From Tenacibaculum dicentrarchi (GTDB taxonomy: Bacteria; Bacteroidota; Bacteroidia; Flavobacteriales; Flavobacteriaceae), in contig NZ_OZ038524.1 in the NCBI RefSeq assembly GCF_964036635.1, forward strand, positions 2,361,001 to 2,425,000: a stretch of DNA of 64,000 nucleotides, given 5' to 3'. The notes under the pieces were generated by a model, which did not search any database, was not told the DNA's origin, and saw only the letters and a list, made by a program, of their open reading frames with translations. Positions 16,627 through 24,849 of the stretch are shown here, one piece after another (the first letter of the stretch is position 1; each line of letters opens with the position of its first letter). Position numbers and translations under genes: made by a program.

Positions 16627-17384
16627 GAGTTTAATTTTTGAATTGCATGATGTGCCGTCATATCAAATTGCACAGGAACCACTGAAATAAAATTATTTTC
16701 TAGCGCCCAAATATCCGTATCTTGTCCTTTGTCTCTATTTACAAATTCGCCCGACAACCAATAATATTCTTTACCATTTGGGTTTTTACGTTTGTCAAAA
16801 CTCTCTTTCCAATAGCCATTTGCCTGACGACAAACACGAATCCCTTTTATTTCTTCTTCTTTTAATTTTGGAATATTTACATTTAAAACCACCCCATCAG
16901 GCAAGCCATTTTCTAGTACATTTACGACTATTTTTTCTATAAATTTTTTAGCAGCTCTAAAATCGGCATGCCAGTCAAAATCTAATAACGAAAAACCAAT
17001 TGCAGGAATCCCTTCAATACCCGCTTCAACAGCAGCACTCATAGTTCCTGAATAAATAACATTTATCGATGAATTTGCACCGTGGTTAATTCCTGAAACA
17101 CATAAATCGGGCGTGCGGTTTAAAATTTCATTTTTAGCCATTTTAACACAATCGGCAGGCGTACCCGAACAACTGTATTCTATTTGCGGGCCTTGGTCAA
17201 TTGTAATAGGATTACAATGCAATACGTTGTTTACCGTAATGGCATGCCCCATACCGCTTTGTGGGCTATCGGGCGCTACTACAACGACATCACCTATTTT
17301 ATTCATTATTTCAATAAGCATGCGAATACCTGGTGCGGTAATTCCATCATCATTGGTCACCAAAATTAAGGGTCTTTCTTGCAT
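16614..17384 (-). CDS. surE: 5'/3'-nucleotidase SurE
   Basis: A metal-dependent phosphatase of nucleoside monophosphates, 256 residues. The SurE active-site pattern is at the start: LVTNDDGI with Asn11, Asp12 and Asp13; further motifs are VVAPDSPQSGMGHAIT, GTPADCVK, VSGINHGANSS and YSGTMSAAVEA. First gene of the minus-strand envelope operon. A -7 element (CAAATGTA on the plus strand, TACATTTG read on the minus strand) lies at 17403-17410, 18 bases upstream. Confidence 0.97.
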   Translation of the reverse strand: MQERPLILVTNDDGITAPGIRMLIEIMNKIGDVVVVAPDSPQSGMGHAITVNNVLHCNPITIDQGPQIEYSCSGTPADCVKMAKNEILNRTPDLCVSGINHGANSSINVIYSGTMSAAVEAGIEGIPAIGFSLLDFDWHADFRAAKKFIEKIVVNVLENGLPDGVVLNVNIPKLKEEEIKGIRVCRQANGYWKESFDKRKNPNGKEYYWLSGEFVNRDKGQDTDIWALENNFISVVPVQFDMTAHHAIQKLNSWDI

Positions 17385-17402
17385 AGTATGTTAGTTTTAC
17401 AA

Positions 17403-17410
17403 CAAATGTA
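17403..17410 (-). promoter_or_regulatory. -7 element of surE operon
   Basis: TACATTTG on the minus strand matches TAnnTTTG, 18 bases before the surE ATG. No matching -33 was found. The remaining divergent region up to 17670 is AT-rich with no other clear element. Confidence 0.55.
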
Positions 17411-17670
17411 ACATAAAAAAAGCACTCTTATTTTAACATTTTATAAAGATAAAAACCTGAATTTTATACGTAAAATTGTAAGAATCAAAGCCCAACAACA
17501 TGCTACAATTAATTATATATGTATCTATTTATATTCTTAACACGTTTTTTTGATCATAATTCCTTTAAATAAAGGAAAGAAGTTGTTATAAAAAACATCA
17601 AAATTAATAAATTGGCATTATTTTAGTAGATTAGCAATGCTAAGTACATCATTAAAAATATAGAAGAGAT

Positions 17671-19803
17671 ATGAAGAAGAAGTTTATCATTCCATTTTTA
17701 GCCGTTATTGTATTTTTTTCAAACACCATTTATTCAAATACAACTTCAGATAAAAATCATAACAAAGACCCTGAAAAAGATCGGGTAATTGTATATGTTT
17801 TAAAAAATATTTTAAGCAGATATCATTATGTTCAAAAAGAATTAAATGATGAATTTTCCGAGTATGTTTACACCTCTTTTATAGACGGTTTAGACCCTAA
17901 TAAACGGTATTTTACTCAAGAAGATTTAATCGAATTTTCGCAATTTAAGTATCAGATAGATGACCAATTAAGAAACACAGAAATTCATTTTTACAAATTG
18001 GTTTACAATCGGTTTTTAGAAAAATTAACTGCCGCAAAAAATAACTACCGTGCTTTATTAGCCCAACCTTTTAATTACAAAAAAAATGAAGTAATTAATG
18101 TTGATTACGAAAAAATTCCGTTTGCTAAAAATGAAAGCGAATTGGTTGATTATTGGAGAAAACAGCTTAAATTATCAATATTAAGCAGAATTGAAGATGC
18201 CGATGACACACAAAATAAAAAAGCTAAAAAAGATAAAAAATTAAAGCTTAAAAAATTCTATCAGCTAGAAATTGAAGCTCGAAAAGAAGTGTTAAAAAAC
18301 ATGAACGAATTATACGAGCGTATTGATGAGCTTGAAAATTCTGATTGGTATTCTACCTTTTTAAACAGTGTGGTTAGCGGTTTTGACCCTCATACTACGT
18401 ATATGTCGCCAAGAATAAAATCTCGTTTTGACCAAGAAATGTCGGGTAAACTAGAAGGAATTGGCGCTCGTTTACAAAAAAAAGGAATGTACACACATAT
18501 TGTAGAGCTAATTTCAGGCGGTCCAGCATGGAAACAAGGCGAATTAGAACCTGACGATATTATTTTAAAAGTAGCCCAAGGCGATGCTGAACCTTTAGAT
18601 ATTGTAGGAATGCGCTTAGACGATGCCATTAAATTTATCAAAGGAAAAAAAGGAACAGAAGTTCGTTTAACGGTTAAGAAAAAAATTGACGGATCAACCA
18701 AAATTATTCCAATTATTAGAGATGTTGTTGAATTAGATGAAACCTTTGTAAAATCGAGTATTGTTGAAAAAAATGGACAAAAGTATGGCGTTATCGACCT
18801 GCCACGATTTTATATCGATTTCAATGATTTAAGCCGTAGAGATGCTGCTAAAGATATGGAGCAAGAAATTGAGCGTTTAAAGAGTGAAAACGTAAAAGGA
18901 ATTATTGTCGATTTGCGTGACAACGGCGGAGGATCGTTAAAAACAGCCATCGAAATTGGCGGATTATTTATTAAAAAAGGTCCTATTGTACAAGTAAAAT
19001 ACCGTGGAGAAGATCCTTTAATAAAAAATGATACCGATTCAAAAATACAGTGGGACGGTCCTTTGGTCGTTATGGTGAATGAGTTTTCGGCTTCGGCTTC
19101 TGAAATTTTTGCCGCTGCAATGCAAGACTATAAACGTGGTGTTATTATTGGCGGAAAACAAACTTACGGAAAAGGAACTGTTCAAAATGTGATGCCAATT
19201 AATCGTTTTTATGAAAAATACCCAAGCGATTTAGGCGCCTTAAAAATGACCATTCAAAAATTTTATAGAATTAACGGTGGTTCTACTCAAATTGAAGGTG
19301 TTTATTCTGATATTTCATTGCCTACCAGATATAGTTATATGAAATTTGGCGAACGTGATTTAGACGGTGCCTTGCCGTGGGATAAAGTGTTACAAGCCGA
19401 TTATAACCCGACAAATTCGTATAGTAATTTTAACGATGCTGTTTATAATAGCAAGCAACGTGTATTAGAAAATGAGCGTTTTAATAAAATTAATAAATAC
19501 GCAAAATGGCTAAAGAAAAACCAGGAAGAAAGAGTCTATTCATTAAAATATAGTACTTTTAAAAAGGAGAGCACTAAAAAAATTAAAGAAGGTGAACTTT
19601 TTAAAGACATCTTTAAATTCGATTCTAACTTAACTTTTAATTCGCCTAAATACGAAGTAAATCTTTTTACAAAAGACACTGTTTTAAAAGAAAAACGTGT
19701 GGTTTGGCATAAAAATTTAAAGAAAGATATTTATTTAAACGAAGCTTTAAATGTTTTAAGTGAATTAAAAATGAATCGAAATTACACGCTTGTAAAACAA
19801 TAA
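17671..19803 (+). CDS. prc: Carboxy-terminal processing (tail-specific) protease, S41
   Basis: A 710-residue periplasmic protease of the Prc/Tsp type. Signal peptide about 1-22; helical N-terminal domain (about 35-235); PDZ domain (about 255-340, with EGIGARLQKKG and GPAWKQGELEPDDIILKV); S41 protease core (about 365-560) and a C-terminal helical domain. Aligning NEFSASASEIFAAAMQDY and TYGKGT with E. coli Prc points to Ser475 and Lys501 as the catalytic pair. It probably trims penicillin-binding proteins or lipoproteins. It is monocistronic, transcribed away from surE and closed by a terminator. Confidence 0.95.
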   Translation: MKKKFIIPFLAVIVFFSNTIYSNTTSDKNHNKDPEKDRVIVYVLKNILSRYHYVQKELNDEFSEYVYTSFIDGLDPNKRYFTQEDLIEFSQFKYQIDDQLRNTEIHFYKLVYNRFLEKLTAAKNNYRALLAQPFNYKKNEVINVDYEKIPFAKNESELVDYWRKQLKLSILSRIEDADDTQNKKAKKDKKLKLKKFYQLEIEARKEVLKNMNELYERIDELENSDWYSTFLNSVVSGFDPHTTYMSPRIKSRFDQEMSGKLEGIGARLQKKGMYTHIVELISGGPAWKQGELEPDDIILKVAQGDAEPLDIVGMRLDDAIKFIKGKKGTEVRLTVKKKIDGSTKIIPIIRDVVELDETFVKSSIVEKNGQKYGVIDLPRFYIDFNDLSRRDAAKDMEQEIERLKSENVKGIIVDLRDNGGGSLKTAIEIGGLFIKKGPIVQVKYRGEDPLIKNDTDSKIQWDGPLVVMVNEFSASASEIFAAAMQDYKRGVIIGGKQTYGKGTVQNVMPINRFYEKYPSDLGALKMTIQKFYRINGGSTQIEGVYSDISLPTRYSYMKFGERDLDGALPWDKVLQADYNPTNSYSNFNDAVYNSKQRVLENERFNKINKYAKWLKKNQEERVYSLKYSTFKKESTKKIKEGELFKDIFKFDSNLTFNSPKYEVNLFTKDTVLKEKRVVWHKNLKKDIYLNEALNVLSELKMNRNYTLVKQ

Positions 19804-19809
19804 TTAGAT

Positions 19810-19843
19810 AAAAAAGAGACTGCTAAAAAGTAGTCTCTTTTTT
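19810..19843 (+). terminator. Terminator of prc
   Basis: AAAAAAGAGACTGCT / AGTAGTCTCTTTTTT with one G-T wobble and a 4-base loop, 7 bases after the stop. Confidence 0.88.
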
Positions 19844-19865
19844 AATATTTTAAATTCTTATTTTT

Positions 19866-19955
19866 TTTGAAGCAACTTCCCGCTTTACGCACTCGCTTTT
19901 TTTATTTTTTAAAAATAAAAAAGAGCTCAAACAATTGCTTCAATCGGGGCTAGGC
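19866..19955 (-). repeat. CCTAGCCCCGATTG element, copy 1 (possible structured RNA)
   Basis: Read on the minus strand it begins GCCTAGCCCCGATTGAAGCA, continues TTGTTTGAGCTC, an A/T-rich middle, GCGAGTGCG(T)AAAGCGGGAA and ends TTGCTTCAA. TTGAAGCAA near the 5' end can pair with TTGCTTCAA at the 3' end, and CCCCG with CGGGA. Other copies are at 24555-24646 and 40690-40785. Here it starts directly after the stop of the DUF2797 gene. It resembles in size and clade a conserved flavobacterial RNA motif (possibly Flavo-1); not verified. Confidence 0.65.
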
Positions 19956-19959
19956 ATTT

Positions 19960-20760
19960 TTACTCACTTAACACTTCTAGTTTAACCACCAAACCTTCGT
20001 TAGAACGTACATTAAAAACAGTATCGTCTTCAAAAATTAAATACTGCCCTTTTACTCCAACTAAAACTCCCGTATAAGTTTCTGATTTTACAATATTTAA
20101 ACTCTTTGGTTTTAAAGGATATTTATCAACAGGAAAATTAATTGCCGTTTCTTTATTATTTTCAATAATATATTGCTGTGCTTGTTCAGGAATAAATTCT
20201 TTTAATTTCTCTTTCCAAGATAGCAAACTTTCATCTTCAATATCGTTTTTTAGCATTTTTCGCCAATTGGTTTTATCGGCAACATGTGCTTTTAAAGCAA
20301 CCTCTGTAATTCCTGCTAAATACCTGTTTGGCACTTCAACGATTTCAATAGCTTCATGTGCGCCTTGATCTATCCAACGAGTTGGCACTTGTGTTTTTCT
20401 AGTAACCCCCACTTTTACATTGCTAGAATTGGCTAAATACACAATATGAGGTTTTAATTGTACGCTTTTTTCATAAGCTAAATCTCTATCTTGAATATCT
20501 AAATGAGCTTTACTTAATTCAGGGCGCATAATCCAATCGCCAGCATTTGGCGTTTCAAAAAAACACTTTTTACAAAAGCCTTGACGATATATTTCTTTTT
20601 CTAAATGACAATTTAAACATTCATACCCAGCAAAACTTAGCGTTATTTTGTTCTGTAACAACTGATTCATATTTATAAAATCAGTTTTCATATCTAAATA
20701 ATACTGAACTGTATCTAAATTTTCAGTGCGCATTTTTTTTAAAACTCCTTGGTATTCCAT
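19960..20760 (-). CDS. DUF2797 protein with zinc knuckle
   Basis: A 266-residue cytoplasmic protein of the DUF2797 type. It begins with a beta-rich stretch, then a four-cysteine zinc-binding site (Cys48, Cys51, Cys63, Cys66: CLNC...CKKC), followed by HIVYLANSSNVKVGVTRKTQVPTRWIDQGA, which looks like the start of a GIY-YIG-type nuclease fold (strand, then 'KVGVT', then R.W). Function unknown. A -7 element on the minus strand (CAAAATTA on the plus strand at 20789-20796) lies 28 bases upstream. The stop codon lies in a sequence shared with the repeat element that follows it. Confidence 0.85.
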   Translation of the reverse strand: MEYQGVLKKMRTENLDTVQYYLDMKTDFINMNQLLQNKITLSFAGYECLNCHLEKEIYRQGFCKKCFFETPNAGDWIMRPELSKAHLDIQDRDLAYEKSVQLKPHIVYLANSSNVKVGVTRKTQVPTRWIDQGAHEAIEIVEVPNRYLAGITEVALKAHVADKTNWRKMLKNDIEDESLLSWKEKLKEFIPEQAQQYIIENNKETAINFPVDKYPLKPKSLNIVKSETYTGVLVGVKGQYLIFEDDTVFNVRSNEGLVVKLEVLSE

Positions 20761-20788
20761 GTCTTAAATTTTATTACTTTTAACCTTA

Positions 20789-20796
20789 CAAAATTA
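20789..20796 (-). promoter_or_regulatory. -7 element of DUF2797 gene
   Basis: TAATTTTG on the minus strand fits TAnnTTTG and ends 28 bases before the ATG. It lies in the 76-base gap shared with the divergent GH3-family gene. Confidence 0.45.
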
Positions 20797-20836
20797 CAGT
20801 AAAAAAACTGAATTAAATCGAATTAAGTTGTAACCT

Positions 20837-22345
20837 ATGTCGTTTCCATTTATAAATTCAATCATTTCCTGGTTTTTAAAAAAACGTAAACACCAAGTAG
20901 AATTATTTTTAAAATATCCTATTGATGTTCAAAATGAATTGCTTCTAAAATTAATAAATACGGCTAAAAACACCGAATTTGGAGCTTCACATAATTTTTT
21001 ATCCATAGAAAACTATGCTGATTTTTCAAAAAATGTGCCGATACAAAAATATGAAAGCATCGAGCCGCTTATTGAACGCTGCCGAAAAGGAGAACAAAAC
21101 CTATTTTGGCCTACACCTATTCGTTGGTTTGCAAAAAGCAGTGGAACAACCAATGCGAAAAGTAAATTTATTCCTGTTAGCAATCAGGCAATTGAAGATT
21201 GTCATTTAAAGGCAGGGAAAGACATGTTGTGTTTGTATGTTTCGAACAACGAAAATTCGAAAATGTTTAAAGGAAAAGGCTTAAAATTAGGTGGTAGTAC
21301 GGCTATTTACGAAAACAACAATTCATCTTTTGGCGATTTATCGGCAATTTTAACTAAAAACCTACCTTTTTGGGCCGATTTTAGCTCCGCTCCTAGTCAC
21401 GAAGTTTCTTTAATGGCAGAATGGGAAACCAAAATGGAGGCTATTATTGAAGAAACTATTGATGAAGATATTACCAGCTTAGTAGGCGTTCCTAGTTGGA
21501 TGTTAGTGCTTTTAAATAGGGTTTTAGAAAAAACAGGAAAAGATAATATATTGGAGGTTTGGCCTAATTTAGAGGTTTATTTTCATGGTGGCGTAAATTT
21601 TAATCCTTACCGAGAGCAGTATCAAAAATTAATTCCTAAAAAAGAGTTTAAATATTACGAAACTTATAATGCTTCGGAAGGTTTTTTTGCAATTCAAGAT
21701 GTAAATAATTCAGATGAATTACTACTAATGCTAGACTATGGAATTTTTTATGAGTTTATTCCAATGACACAATATGACTGCGAAAATTCTACTGCAATTC
21801 CGTTATCGGAAGTAAAAACAGGTGTTAATTACGCCATTATAATTACCACAAACAGCGGTTTATGGCGTTATTTAATTGGCGATACTGTTCGTTTTACCAA
21901 CACAAATCCGTATCGTATAAAAATTACAGGGCGCACCAAACATCATATTAATGTTTTTGGCGAAGAATTAATTATTGAAAATGCCGAAGATGCCTTAAAA
22001 ATTGCCTGTAAAAAAACAAAAGCAAGTATTAGAGAATATACAGTTGGTCCTATTTTTATGATTGATAAAAATAGTGGTGGACATCAATGGATTATCGAAT
22101 TTGATAATTTACCCGAAAATATGGAGTATTTTACCCAATTATTAGACGATAATTTAAAAAAGATAAATTCTGATTATGAGGCTAAACGCTATAATAACAT
22201 GACCTTAACAATGCCTACAATACACATAGCACGTAAAAATTTATTTTACGATTGGTTTACTAAAAAAAGAAAATTAGGCGGTCAACATAAAGTGCCTCGT
22301 TTGTCTAATTCTCGTAATTTTGTAGAAGAATTACTCGAATTATAA
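20837..22345 (+). CDS. GH3 family (acyl-adenylating) protein
   Basis: A 502-residue member of the GH3 family, named for plant auxin-amido synthetases, which activate carboxylic acids with ATP and join them to amines. Visible blocks are RWFAKSSGTTNAKSKFIPVS (an ATP/AMP-binding loop near residue 100), VPSWMLVLLNRVL, EVYFHGGVNF, YYETYNASEGFFA, GLWRYLIGDTVRF and KITGRTKHHINVFGEELI. Bacterial substrates are unknown. It is a single gene followed by a terminator; it faces the BlaR1-like gene. No signal peptide, so it is cytoplasmic. Confidence 0.93.
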   Translation: MSFPFINSIISWFLKKRKHQVELFLKYPIDVQNELLLKLINTAKNTEFGASHNFLSIENYADFSKNVPIQKYESIEPLIERCRKGEQNLFWPTPIRWFAKSSGTTNAKSKFIPVSNQAIEDCHLKAGKDMLCLYVSNNENSKMFKGKGLKLGGSTAIYENNNSSFGDLSAILTKNLPFWADFSSAPSHEVSLMAEWETKMEAIIEETIDEDITSLVGVPSWMLVLLNRVLEKTGKDNILEVWPNLEVYFHGGVNFNPYREQYQKLIPKKEFKYYETYNASEGFFAIQDVNNSDELLLMLDYGIFYEFIPMTQYDCENSTAIPLSEVKTGVNYAIIITTNSGLWRYLIGDTVRFTNTNPYRIKITGRTKHHINVFGEELIIENAEDALKIACKKTKASIREYTVGPIFMIDKNSGGHQWIIEFDNLPENMEYFTQLLDDNLKKINSDYEAKRYNNMTLTMPTIHIARKNLFYDWFTKKRKLGGQHKVPRLSNSRNFVEELLEL

Positions 22346-22371
22346 AAGCCGAAGTAGTACCTCGGCTTTTA
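22344..22371. terminator. Bidirectional terminator
   Basis: AAAAGCCGA / TCGGCTTTT with a 9-base loop, between the convergent GH3 gene and the BlaR1-like gene. Confidence 0.75.
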
Positions 22372-22381
22372 AGTATGTAAT

Positions 22382-23917
22382 TTATTCTACATTAAAACTA
22401 ATTGGCAAAACATAGCCTGTTTCTACTACTTTTCCTGCTATTTCTCCTGGTATCATTTTAGGTAATTTTTGTAGTGCTGCTACAACTGCTGCTGCTATTT
22501 TTTTATGTGGCGTACGTGCTTTAACATCAACAATAGTGCCTTTTTTATCAATTTTAAACTGAACATAAGCTCTCTTTTTTCCTGCAGATAAACCTAATGA
22601 ATTTACTAATTTAGTATCAAAATTTTCTTTCACAAAATGTAATAAACTGTTATTAAAACATTCTTTATCATTTTCTTGACAACCTGGAAATGTTGGTATT
22701 TTATCTAAATCGGAAAAAGTAATATTATTATTATCTACTAATTTTTTTAACCTTTTAGATTTAGATTCAGATTCAGATTCAGATTCAGATTCAAAAAAAA
22801 GCATTTTTCTAGTATTAATAGTTTCAAAAATTCTCATTTTAATTGGTAAAGAATAATCTTCTAAACTATTTAATAAATCTTGATACTCTGTAAGTTCTTC
22901 ACTTGATAATGCTGTAACTGTAAGTTCTTTTGTATTAGGGATATCATTTCCTGAATAAATATCAAGATATTTACTCTGATAACCACTAGAAGGTACGGCT
23001 GTTATTTTACCATTTATAGTTTCATAAACCGTTACTGGTTGTTTTACTGATGGTTCAATTTCATTTTTTTCAACATTACAAGAAGTATATAAAATCATAC
23101 TAATCAATAATGGAACTAATATTAAATACTTCAATTGTTTTACTTCTTTTGATTTTCCTTTTGTCATCATAATAACTCTTTTTTTGATTAATGAATGTTT
23201 ATAAAATTGATTGATAAATGAAATGTTGTCTACCTGAAAAACATCTGATAATAAATTATTTATATAATTTTCTTTTAATGTTTTTTTACTTAATTCATCA
23301 TCAGAAAGATATTCATGTACTAAGGTTATTCTATTTTGATACACATAAACCATCGGATTAAACCACATAAAAATCCTTAGAAATTCAAAAAATAATAAAT
23401 CAAGTGTATGTTTTTGTTTACTGTGTATCAATTCGTGTTGAATTATTTTTTCTTGTTTTTCTTCAGAAATTCCAGCACCTAAAAATATGTAGTTAAAAAA
23501 TGAGAATGCTTTTGAGTTTTTAGGTAATAACACTAATTTATATCGGTTTCTTTTTTCGCTTCCGTATTTAAAAATTAAATGAATTATTTGATATAGCTTT
23601 ATAATGAATATTATAAAAAATAATAAACATCCAGCAATAAAAAGCACATCTAAATAATTTACAGATTGATAAAATGTTGATTTTTCTATAATATTTTGAG
23701 GTGATAAAAATACTTCTGGTAATAAAATAGGATATTCCTGTTTTACTACTTTTTGTATTGTTGGTATTTTAAAAAATGGCAATAAAAATGAAATTACAGC
23801 AGTACTTAATAAATACCATCTGTTTTTAACAAAAAATGTTTCTTTACTTAAAAACAAATCATAAACAGCCACAAATAATACTTGAAATAAAATTACTTGA
23901 ATACTATAATTTATCAT
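22382..23917 (-). CDS. M56 (BlaR1-like) membrane metalloprotease with TonB C-terminal domain
   Basis: A 511-residue regulator-type protein. Four membrane helices (about 5-22, 36-52, 90-115, 262-280) surround an M56 protease domain with the zinc motif HELIH (161-165). The extracytoplasmic part is not a penicillin-binding sensor but a linker plus a TonB_C-like domain (about 430-511, AYVQFKIDKKGTIVDVKA ... YVLPISFNVE). In between, residues 376-387 are a Ser-Glu repeat encoded by a hexanucleotide repeat (22757-22792). M56 proteins of this type cleave the BlaI repressor on receiving a signal; the ligand is unknown. Start overlaps the BlaI stop by 4 bases (ATGA), showing coupling. Confidence 0.92.
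   Translation of the reverse strand: MINYSIQVILFQVLFVAVYDLFLSKETFFVKNRWYLLSTAVISFLLPFFKIPTIQKVVKQEYPILLPEVFLSPQNIIEKSTFYQSVNYLDVLFIAGCLLFFIIFIIKLYQIIHLIFKYGSEKRNRYKLVLLPKNSKAFSFFNYIFLGAGISEEKQEKIIQHELIHSKQKHTLDLLFFEFLRIFMWFNPMVYVYQNRITLVHEYLSDDELSKKTLKENYINNLLSDVFQVDNISFINQFYKHSLIKKRVIMMTKGKSKEVKQLKYLILVPLLISMILYTSCNVEKNEIEPSVKQPVTVYETINGKITAVPSSGYQSKYLDIYSGNDIPNTKELTVTALSSEELTEYQDLLNSLEDYSLPIKMRIFETINTRKMLFFESESESESESKSKRLKKLVDNNNITFSDLDKIPTFPGCQENDKECFNNSLLHFVKENFDTKLVNSLGLSAGKKRAYVQFKIDKKGTIVDVKARTPHKKIAAAVVAALQKLPKMIPGEIAGKVVETGYVLPISFNVE
22757..22792. repeat. Hexanucleotide tandem repeat (AGATTC) inside M56 gene
   Basis: Six units, one variant AGATTT then five perfect AGATTC, encoding Glu-Ser pairs on the minus strand. 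The unit is a multiple of three, so copy-number change would lengthen or shorten a flexible acidic linker without a frameshift. Confidence 0.9.
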
Positions 23918-24282
23918 GACTTTTTGTTTTTATCGACTTCTTTTAAAATGCTTTCTAATTCTTTAATATCCATTTTATTTTCTTTCATAAAAAAAGACAC
24001 CATACTTTTAAAAGAACCTTCGAAATAACCGTTCATTAATTTATGTAAACTATCATTACTATACGCCGTTTTTTCTACCAACGGATAATAGACATAACCT
24101 CTACCCTTTTGCTGATGTCCTACAAACTTTTTGGTTTCTAAAATTCTAATGATGGTTGACACCGTATTATAAGCGGGTTTTGGTGCTGGTAATTCCGTTA
24201 TAACTTCTTTTACCGAAGCTATTTTTAAACTCCATAATACCTGCATTATTTGCTCTTCGGCTTTTGTTAATTGTTTGCTCAT
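23914..24282 (-). CDS. BlaI/MecI-family transcriptional repressor
   Basis: A 122-residue winged-helix repressor. I chose ATG 24282 (MSKQLTKAEEQIMQVLW), where family similarity starts, over an upstream Met at 24312. The upstream ATG would sit within the predicted -7 region. The recognition region reads PKPAYNTVSTIIRILETKKFVGHQQKGRGYVYYPL, typical of BlaI. The C-terminal half dimerises and carries the site usually cleaved by the M56 partner. It is first of a two-gene operon and probably represses itself through the 34-bp palindrome at 24317-24350. Confidence 0.95.
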   Translation of the reverse strand: MSKQLTKAEEQIMQVLWSLKIASVKEVITELPAPKPAYNTVSTIIRILETKKFVGHQQKGRGYVYYPLVEKTAYSNDSLHKLMNGYFEGSFKSMVSFFMKENKMDIKELESILKEVDKNKKS

Positions 24283-24309
24283 TTTTTTACTATTTACTTT
24301 TATACACTT

Positions 24310-24350
24310 CAAATATAACTAAATAATTAGTTTAAACTAATTATTTAGTT
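24310..24350 (-). promoter_or_regulatory. BlaI promoter with two-site palindromic operator
   Basis: On the minus strand TATATTTG (24317-24310) is a perfect -7. Just upstream lies a perfect 34-bp palindrome (24317-24350) made of two dyads of the form AACTAA-N4-TTAGTT (24317-24332 and 24335-24350; centres 18 bp apart). The dyads cover the region from about -10 to -40, so a bound repressor would block RNA polymerase. That BlaI binds here is inferred. Confidence 0.75.
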
Positions 24351-24431
24351 CAAAATATTTTTAAGTATTAATTGACTTATTAATATAAGAACCTGTTTAA
24401 ATTTTAAATAAAATGTTTTTTTAGATATAAA

Positions 24432-24517
24432 CGTCATGCTGAATTTATTTCAGCATCGCATAAAACTAAGAACTACGGCAAATCAGGATGTGAAACTGAA
24501 ATAAATTCAGTTTGACG
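24432..24517. repeat. Dispersed inverted-repeat element, copy 2
   Basis: Left arm 24432-24457 (CGTCATGCTGAATTTATTTC + AGCATC) and right arm 24492-24517 (GAAACTGAAATAAATTCAG + TTTGACG) pair over 26 positions with a few mismatches, around a 34-base centre. The right arm and the following GGATTCGATTT are identical to copy 3 (46900-46976). Confidence 0.75.
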
Positions 24518-24554
24518 GATTCGATTTATTAGGGATAATAAATTGAGTAAATAT

Positions 24555-24646
24555 GCCTAGCCCCGATTGAAGCATTTGTTTGAGCTCCTTTTTTTGATTT
24601 TTCTTCAAAAAAAGAGCGAGTGCGGAAAGCGGGAAATTGCTTCAAA
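24555..24646 (+). repeat. CCTAGCCCCGATTG element, copy 2 (possible structured RNA)
   Basis: Reads GCCTAGCCCCGATTGAAGCA, TTTGTTTGAGCTC, an A/T-rich centre, GAGCGAGTGCGGAAAGCGGG, then AAATTGCTTCAA. GAGCTC pairs partly with the downstream GAGC, and TTGAAGCA with TTGCTTCAA. It sits between divergent genes, so it cannot be a terminator of a neighbouring gene. Confidence 0.68.
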
Positions 24647-24849
24647 AATTAAAATTTAGCACAAAAAAAAAGCGACCCATCTCAGGGAAGCTTTCCATTG
24701 GTTAACAAAACCATGACACTATTTAAAGTGCCTAACAACACAACTAAATTGCTGACTTTTAAAAAAAAATCAGCCTACAAATATACAACTTTTTATACAT
24801 TTACCAAAATTTTTTCGTTTTTTAACAAAAAAGGTGATTTTGTTAATCA

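Larger units (their letters stand above)
24351..24849. other. Long intergenic region carrying two repeat elements
   Basis: About 500 bases between the divergent blaI and lysS genes with no credible gene. It contains both dispersed repeat families (24432-24517 and 24555-24646). Downstream at 24665-24730 lies an unexplained, less AT-rich stretch (GCGACCCATCTCAGGGAAGC, then TGGTTAACAAAACCA), possibly structured RNA. Confidence 0.6.

Noticed and set aside
22757..22792. Phase-variable switch in the M56 gene
   Set aside because: The repeat unit is six bases, so copy change keeps the frame; only linker-length variation is possible.
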